This document shows, piece by piece, positions 6,564-10,297 of a stretch of DNA of 10,297 nt. The translations under genes were made by a program, and so were the position numbers. Below the pieces are notes generated by a model, which worked only from the letters and a program-made list of their open reading frames with translations, ran no database searches and was not told the origin of the DNA. The stretch comes from Wenzhouxiangella sp. (GTDB lineage Bacteria; Pseudomonadota; Gammaproteobacteria; Xanthomonadales; Wenzhouxiangellaceae): NCBI GenBank assembly GCA_007127425.1, contig SKZJ01000212.1, forward strand, positions 1-10,297, read 5' to 3'. The stretch's first letter is position 1. Each line of letters starts with the position of its first letter.

Positions 6564-6859
6564 GGAATGTAAAATATTCGTTTAATCAGTGGGTTGGGGT
6601 GTTATTTGTTCGATCAGTACGTGATTTCGGGTTATACTGCCCAGAATACTTGTGCATCCTGCGGGTCGCAAGTCATGGCAACGTCAAGTCACAAAGCCTT
6701 CATGGGTCGCCCGGCAAAAAGTCGCGTCGCGGTATCCGCGGCTGGACGGGGCGAGGGATGTTGCCTAAACTGAGCCGCTTTTGCGTGGTCCAACCTTGTC
6801 GTTGGATCCCGTTTCCGGGGTGCAACCCTTAAATTCACCAATCATTGGACCCAAGGGGT
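6564..6859. other. Divergent intergenic region between bcp and bamC
   Basis: I find no convincing gene in these 296 bp. They are locally AT-richer near bcp. They contain a -10-like TATACT (6633-6638, plus strand) and an 8-pair stem-loop at 6787-6808 (GGTCCAAC / GTTGGATC with one G-U pair, 6-nt loop). They should carry the promoters of both flanking genes. In E. coli this position relative to bcp and bamC is filled by gcvR and dapA; no trace of either is readable here. Confidence 0.6.
6633..6638 (+). promoter_or_regulatory. Candidate -10 element for bamC
   Basis: TATACT matches the sigma70 -10 consensus at five of six positions and lies in the AT-richer part of the gap. No good -35 box sits at 16-18 bp; TTGTTC at 6606 is 21 bp away. 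If used, it gives a long leader of about 215 nt. Low certainty. Confidence 0.25.
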
Positions 6860-7486
6860 ATGATTCGAATTTTGAAGCTGATTTCAACGAGTGTCCTGCT
6901 GGCCGCGCTGTTTGCCATGCTTGCCGGCTGTGCCGGTCGCGACCAGCCCATTTACGCCGAAAGCGAGGAGCTTGATCCGCTCAAGGCGCCGCCGGGCATG
7001 ACCCAGCCGGAGACGCGCTCGACTTACGAGGTGCCCGGATACTACCTACCGGAGCTGGCCGCCCAGGGGACCGAAAGGCCGCCACGGGTCCAGCCCAGTG
7101 CCGAGGCCGAGCGTTCGCGCTCGCATATCCGTTTCGGCGCCACCGGATTGTTCCTGGAGGTCCAGGATGAGCCCGACAGTGTCTGGCGTCGCCTGGGCCA
7201 CACGCTCAACCGTAACGGCATGCAGGTCCAGGAAACCGACGATTCAGAGCGCCGATATCATTTCCAGTTCAGTCATGATCCCATCGAGATCCAGCGCACC
7301 GGTCTTTCGCGCCTGGCGATCTGGCGTGGCCAGGAGGTCAACGACTACAGCGGGATCTACCGGATCAAGGTACGCGACGGCGGAGAAGAGACTGCCGAGG
7401 TGATCCTGCTCGATGCCAACGGCGAGATCCTGGAAATGGAGCGGGCCGAATTCGTGCTGGCGCGTTTGCGCGAGCGTCTCGGCTGA
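6860..7486 (+). CDS. bamC: BamC-like (NlpB/DapX) outer-membrane lipoprotein, short form
   Basis: BamC is an accessory lipoprotein of the BAM complex, which inserts beta-barrel proteins into the outer membrane. From the ATG at 6860 the product is 208 residues. It has a basic N-terminus, a hydrophobic core and the lipobox LAGC with C24; Ala follows the Cys, so no Asp retention signal keeps it in the inner membrane. Residues ~35-95 resemble the extended BamC N-terminal segment (PLKAPPGM...). Residues ~95-205 look like one BamC helix-grip domain, with similarity to the E. coli first domain around the VWRRLGHTLNRNGMQV and YSGIYRIKV stretches. E. coli BamC is 344 residues with two such domains, so the second is absent. 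The start is uncertain: AAGGGG (6853-6858) is too close to the ATG at 6860, and an in-frame TTG at 6872 also leaves a good signal peptide; a TTG at 6845 is less likely. Confidence 0.78.
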   Translation: MIRILKLISTSVLLAALFAMLAGCAGRDQPIYAESEELDPLKAPPGMTQPETRSTYEVPGYYLPELAAQGTERPPRVQPSAEAERSRSHIRFGATGLFLEVQDEPDSVWRRLGHTLNRNGMQVQETDDSERRYHFQFSHDPIEIQRTGLSRLAIWRGQEVNDYSGIYRIKVRDGGEETAEVILLDANGEILEMERAEFVLARLRERLG

Positions 7487-7505
7487 TCCATCGGGTTAAT
7501 CCAGC

Positions 7506-7525
7506 GACCGGCATTCTTGCCGGTC
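7506..7525. terminator. Hairpin between convergent bamC and fdxA
   Basis: GACCGGCA-TTCT-TGCCGGTC is a perfect 8-bp stem with a 4-nt loop, 20 bp after the bamC stop and 17 bp from the fdxA stop. Its position between converging genes suggests a shared bidirectional terminator, although neither side has a long T-run. Confidence 0.55.
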
Positions 7526-7541
7526 ACCGCGATTGTTAGGT

Positions 7542-7865
7542 TCAGCGTTCCAGGTGCTCAACCTTGCCGGGAACGTCTTCCCACTCCTTGGCGTCGTCGG
7601 GGGCCGGTTTCATCTCGGTGATGACCGGCCATTCCCGTGACAGTTCGGCATTGAGCTCGAGGAACTTTTCCTGTCCGGCCGGCAGATCGTCCTCGGGATA
7701 AATCGCCTCGATCGGACACTCGGGTTCGCACAATGTGCAGTCGATGCATTCTTCCGGATCGATGACCAGGAAGTTGGGCCCTTCGTGGAAGCAGTCGACG
7801 GGGCAGACTTCCACGCAGTCGGTGTACTTGCACTTGATACAGTTTTCCGTCACTACAAAGGTCAT
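7542..7865 (-). CDS. fdxA: 7Fe ferredoxin (one [3Fe-4S] and one [4Fe-4S] cluster)
   Basis: The 107-residue protein closely resembles Azotobacter vinelandii ferredoxin I along its whole length, including [19 protein letters not shown], the [12 protein letters not shown] block and the C-terminal HLER. Nine cysteines are visible (9, 12, 17, 21, 25, 40, 43, 46, 50). By analogy with FdI, C9/C17/C50 bind the [3Fe-4S] cluster, C21/C40/C43/C46 bind the [4Fe-4S] cluster, and C12 and C25 are free. It is a soluble low-potential electron carrier; its redox partners are not encoded nearby. I chose the ATG at 7865 because it matches the family N-terminus. The frame stays open 24 codons upstream to an ATG at 7937, giving a non-conserved extension. 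No strong Shine-Dalgarno precedes either start. It is divergent from pcnB. Confidence 0.94.
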   Translation of the reverse strand: MTFVVTENCIKCKYTDCVEVCPVDCFHEGPNFLVIDPEECIDCTLCEPECPIEAIYPEDDLPAGQEKFLELNAELSREWPVITEMKPAPDDAKEWEDVPGKVEHLER

Positions 7866-7939
7866 GCTTGCATCATCCGGGTCGTGAGTTGGCGTTGTAG
7901 ACGGCGCCGCAAGGGAATTGGGCCACCCTTCGGACATGG

Positions 7940-7948
7940 TGCTAAACT
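7940..7948 (+). promoter_or_regulatory. Candidate extended -10 promoter for pcnB operon
   Basis: TGCTAAACT reads as an extended -10 element (TGN plus TAAACT), 76 bp before the pcnB start. A TTGGGC at 7918-7923 lies 19 bp upstream of the hexamer, a suboptimal -35. It sits in the fdxA-pcnB divergent gap, where a promoter is expected. Low certainty. Confidence 0.25.
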
Positions 7949-8024
7949 ATGGAGTCATGATAACAGCACGCCCCCCAAGGCGGTCGCACGATTGCTACCC
8001 TCCTCCATTCAAGAATAACGACCA

Positions 8025-9290
8025 TTGAGTACCCAGCCCCGCATCATCGAGCAGGACGAGCACGGCATTCGTCCCGAGAAAGTCAGCGCCAACGCCTGCA
8101 AGGTCATTGAACGGCTGCACCAGGCCGGTCACCTGGCCTATATCGTCGGCGGCAGCATCCGCGACCTTGTGCTCGGTCATGATCCCAAGGATTTCGATGT
8201 GGCCACCAGCGCCACGCCCGAGGAAGTCGCGGCGGTCTTTCGCAATGCCCGTCTGATCGGACGGCGTTTCCGCCTGGCGCACGTGCGTTTCGGTCGTGAA
8301 GTGATCGAAGTGGCGACGTTTCGCGGTTCGGGCGAGGGCGGAGAAGACGAGCACCGTGAACTGGACGCCGGACGCCTGGTGCGCGACAACGTCTGGGGGT
8401 CGGAAGCAGAGGACGCACGGCGGCGCGATTTCACCATCAATGCGCTGATGTATGACCCGGAAACCGCCACCATTCGCGACCATGTCGGCGGCTACCAGGA
8501 CCTGACTGACCGCTACCTGCGCCTGATCGGCGATCCGGTCACCCGCTACCGCGAGGATCCGGTTCGGCTGTTGCGCGCGGTTCGCTTCATGGTCAAGCTC
8601 GACTTGAAGCTCGAGCCGGAGACGGCCGGGCCGGTGGTCACCATGGCGCCGTTGCTGCACGACATTCCGCCGGCACGCCTGTTCGACGAGATTCTCAAGC
8701 TCTTCCTCGGCGGCAAGGCCTGGCCGACCTACCAGGCGCTGGTTCGCAACAGCCTCTGGGAGCCGTTGTTTCCGGGGCTGTTCGACGATCCGTCCGACCC
8801 GCCGGTGCTGGTCGAGCAGGCCATGAAGAATACCGACGACCGGATTGCCCAGGGCAAGCCGGTGACACCCGGATTCCTGTTCGCCGCCTTCCTGTGGGCC
8901 AAGGTGGAAGTGCGGGCCGAGGAGTTGATCGCCGAGGGAATGGCGCCGGTCGAGGGGCTGGCCGCTGCCGGGGAAGAGGCCATTGTGGCCCAGGCCCGGC
9001 GCGTGGCCATTCATCGTCGTTTCTCCACCATCGCCAAGGAAATCTGGTGCATGCAGCCGCGCTTCCGCAAGCGCCGGGGCAAGCGGGCCCTGAAGTTGAT
9101 GTCCGAGCGGCGGTTTCGTGCCGCTTACGATTTCCTCCTGCTGCGAGCGATGGAGAATCCCGAATTGCAGGAACTGGCCGACTGGTGGACCACCATCCAG
9201 GAAGTCGAGCCCGACGAGCGCCATGAGATGGTCTCGCCCGACGGCAGGGGCAAGGGGCGCCGTCCGCGCAAACGCAAGGCCGTCACTTGA
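8025..9290 (+). CDS. pcnB: Poly(A) polymerase I
   Basis: The enzyme adds 3' poly(A) tails that target RNAs for decay. The 421-residue product carries the class II nucleotidyltransferase core: GGSIRD (42-47), the catalytic pair in KDFDVAT (D56, D58), RRFRLAHV (80-87) and RRDFTINAL (D135, third acidic residue). The neck segment with REDPVRLLRAVRF (176-188) follows. The helical C-terminal half aligns with E. coli PcnB (PPARLFDEILKLF; FRAAYDFLLLRA) and ends in a basic tail (KGRRPRKRK) that likely binds RNA. PcnB rather than a CCA-adding enzyme is favoured by this tail and the collinear match. The only plausible start is TTG at 8025, since an in-frame TAA lies 9 bp upstream. No Shine-Dalgarno is visible, so initiation is probably weak; E. 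coli pcnB also uses a poor non-AUG start. It leads the pcnB-folK-panB operon. Confidence 0.95.
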   Translation: MSTQPRIIEQDEHGIRPEKVSANACKVIERLHQAGHLAYIVGGSIRDLVLGHDPKDFDVATSATPEEVAAVFRNARLIGRRFRLAHVRFGREVIEVATFRGSGEGGEDEHRELDAGRLVRDNVWGSEAEDARRRDFTINALMYDPETATIRDHVGGYQDLTDRYLRLIGDPVTRYREDPVRLLRAVRFMVKLDLKLEPETAGPVVTMAPLLHDIPPARLFDEILKLFLGGKAWPTYQALVRNSLWEPLFPGLFDDPSDPPVLVEQAMKNTDDRIAQGKPVTPGFLFAAFLWAKVEVRAEELIAEGMAPVEGLAAAGEEAIVAQARRVAIHRRFSTIAKEIWCMQPRFRKRRGKRALKLMSERRFRAAYDFLLLRAMENPELQELADWWTTIQEVEPDERHEMVSPDGRGKGRRPRKRKAVT

Positions 9291-9802
9291 CCCGGAGCTG
9301 GATCGGCCTGGGCGCCAACCAGGGTGATCCGCCCGCCACGCTGTCTGCCGCGCTCGATCATCTCGATCGGGCCGAGGAGGTCAGCGTCAGCTTTGTTTCC
9401 CCGGCCTGGCTGACCCCGGCCTGGGGGGTGACCGACCAGCCCGATTTTCTCAATGCCGTTGCCGGTCTCGATACCACGCTGGACGCGCGCGGGCTATTGG
9501 CCCTGTTGCTGGATGTCGAACGCCGGCTCGGTCGCCGCCGCGATGGTCGACGCTGGGGACCGCGGGTGATCGATCTCGATCTGCTCGTCCACGGCGAGAC
9601 CGTCCTCGACGAGGAAGAACTGGTCGTGCCGCATCCGCACCTGGCCGAGCGGGCCTTCGTGCTCGTGCCCCTGAATGCGTTGGCACCGGACCTGGTCGTG
9701 CCGGGCATGGGCCGGGTTGACGAACTGCTCGCCGCGCTGGACGATAGTGAAATTCGCTCTGTCAGGGCGGCTGCGCCGCTCGAATTCCAACCTGTTCGAT
9801 AG
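9287..9802 (+). CDS. folK: 6-hydroxymethyl-dihydropterin pyrophosphokinase (HPPK)
   Basis: HPPK transfers pyrophosphate from ATP to 6-hydroxymethyl-7,8-dihydropterin in folate synthesis. The 171-residue product has the family features: WIGLGANQGDP at the N-terminus, TPAWGVTDQPDFLNAV (43-58), and the signature RRWGPRVIDLDLL, whose D96 and D98 bind the two magnesium ions. VPHPHLAERAFVL (114-126) follows with the conserved His. The TTG start at 9287 overlaps the pcnB TGA (shared TG), which points to translational coupling; AAGG inside the pcnB tail lies 7 nt upstream as a Shine-Dalgarno. panB starts 13 bp after the stop. Length is close to the E. coli enzyme (159 residues). Confidence 0.95.
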   Translation: MTRSWIGLGANQGDPPATLSAALDHLDRAEEVSVSFVSPAWLTPAWGVTDQPDFLNAVAGLDTTLDARGLLALLLDVERRLGRRRDGRRWGPRVIDLDLLVHGETVLDEEELVVPHPHLAERAFVLVPLNALAPDLVVPGMGRVDELLAALDDSEIRSVRAAAPLEFQPVR

Positions 9803-9815
9803 CCGTGGAGTCTGC

Positions 9816-10297
9816 ATGAGTCAGGATCGCGCCATTCGCACCGTTCCCGCCATGGCGGCCATGAAAGCGGCCGGCACGCCCATCACGATGTTGACGGCCT
9901 ACGATGCCAGTTTTGCTCGCCTGGTCGACGAGGCCGATGTCGATTGTGTGCTCGTCGGCGATTCGCTGGGCAACGTGATCCAGGGACGCGAGTCGACCTT
10001 GCCGGTGACCGTCGAGCACATGGTCTATCACGTCGAAGCGGTACGGCGGGGCTCGACCCATCCGCTGCTGATCGCCGACCTGCCGTTCATGAGTTACCAC
10101 GACCGCGCCGCGGCCATGCAGGCGGCTGCCGCGGTCATGCGCGCCGGTGCGCGCATGGTCAAGCTCGAGGGCGGTTCCACCGTGGTCCCGCTGGTGGCCG
10201 ACCTGGTCGCGCAGGGGGTGCCGGTATGCGCCCACCTGGGCCTGACCCCGCAGCATGTGCACAGCCTCGGTGGCTATCGCGTCCAGGGCCGAGATGA
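9816..10297 (+). CDS. panB: 3-methyl-2-oxobutanoate (ketopantoate) hydroxymethyltransferase, 3' partial
   Basis: PanB transfers a hydroxymethyl group from 5,10-methylene-THF to alpha-ketoisovalerate, the first committed step of pantothenate and CoA synthesis. The gene runs off the right edge after 160 codons (about 60% of the usual ~265 residues). Visible motifs are ITMLTAYDASFA (23-34), VLVGDSLGNVIQG (45-57) with D49, ADLPFMSY with D88, and VKLEGG with E118; these three acids match the magnesium ligands of E. coli PanB. HLGLTPQ (140-146) is also typical. The ATG at 9816 is preceded by GGAG with 5 nt spacing. As a THF-dependent enzyme it sits naturally beside folK; panC would be expected downstream. 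Confidence 0.96.
   Translation, partial: MSQDRAIRTVPAMAAMKAAGTPITMLTAYDASFARLVDEADVDCVLVGDSLGNVIQGRESTLPVTVEHMVYHVEAVRRGSTHPLLIADLPFMSYHDRAAAMQAAAAVMRAGARMVKLEGGSTVVPLVADLVAQGVPVCAHLGLTPQHVHSLGGYRVQGRD

Noticed and set aside
6787..6808. Stem-loop upstream of bamC as a terminator or riboswitch
   Set aside because: Eight pairs with a G-U, no U-tract and no recognised riboswitch core; mentioned only within the intergenic entry.
6536..6832. 98-codon open frame across the bcp-bamC gap
   Set aside because: It overlaps the start of bcp on the opposite strand, has no family resemblance and an unlikely Cys/Trp/Arg-rich composition. It shows no similarity to DapA or GcvR.
7995..9224. 409-codon open frame antisense to pcnB
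   Set aside because: It exactly shadows a well-supported PcnB, has no recognisable domain, and is explained by codon bias.
9944..10297. Plus-strand open frame at the right edge
   Set aside because: It is out of frame with panB, which begins at 9816 and gives a clean PanB sequence to the edge.

Overview
The window looks like a stretch of a high-GC gammaproteobacterial chromosome. The gene content (PcnB-FolK-PanB, Bcp-PhoH, a BamC-like lipoprotein, an Azotobacter-type 7Fe ferredoxin) fits Gammaproteobacteria. The large TPR-bearing Ser/Thr kinase and the hybrid sensor/AraC regulator recall the Xanthomonadales/Wenzhouxiangellaceae side of the class, but that narrower placement is inference. I see no rRNA, tRNA, CRISPR array, insertion sequence or prophage gene.

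Left third (1-4359), signalling genes. The 3' part of a hybrid sensor kinase enters from the left edge (ATPase domain, receiver, AraC-type DNA-binding domain). It converges, with one base between the stop codons, on a 124-residue acidic protein of unknown function. Next, on the minus strand, is an 850-residue membrane-anchored Ser/Thr protein kinase with a TPR-like sensor half. The orphan protein has a good sigma70-type promoter of its own. Base composition drops from about 70-73% GC in the kinase-domain part to about 50-57% in the TPR part and the orphan gene.

Middle (4360-7486). A gene-free 299 bp stretch holds four inverted repeats, including one with 23-nt arms. Then come phoH (PIN domain plus PhoH ATPase) and bcp (peroxiredoxin), both on the minus strand and probably transcribed bcp to phoH. 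Across a 296 bp divergent gap lies a short BamC-like outer-membrane lipoprotein on the plus strand. In E. coli the corresponding block is bcp-gcvR / dapA-bamC; here gcvR and dapA are absent between bcp and bamC.

Right third (7487-10297). A convergent hairpin separates bamC from fdxA (minus strand). Divergent from fdxA is a compact operon pcnB-folK-panB: poly(A) polymerase with a TTG start, HPPK with a TTG start overlapping the pcnB stop, and ketopantoate hydroxymethyltransferase running off the right edge. This links RNA decay, folate and pantothenate synthesis in an order familiar from gammaproteobacteria.

Most of the window is housekeeping sequence. The parts with most room for something undescribed are the signalling cluster with its orphan protein and the hairpin-rich gap between phoH and the Ser/Thr kinase.
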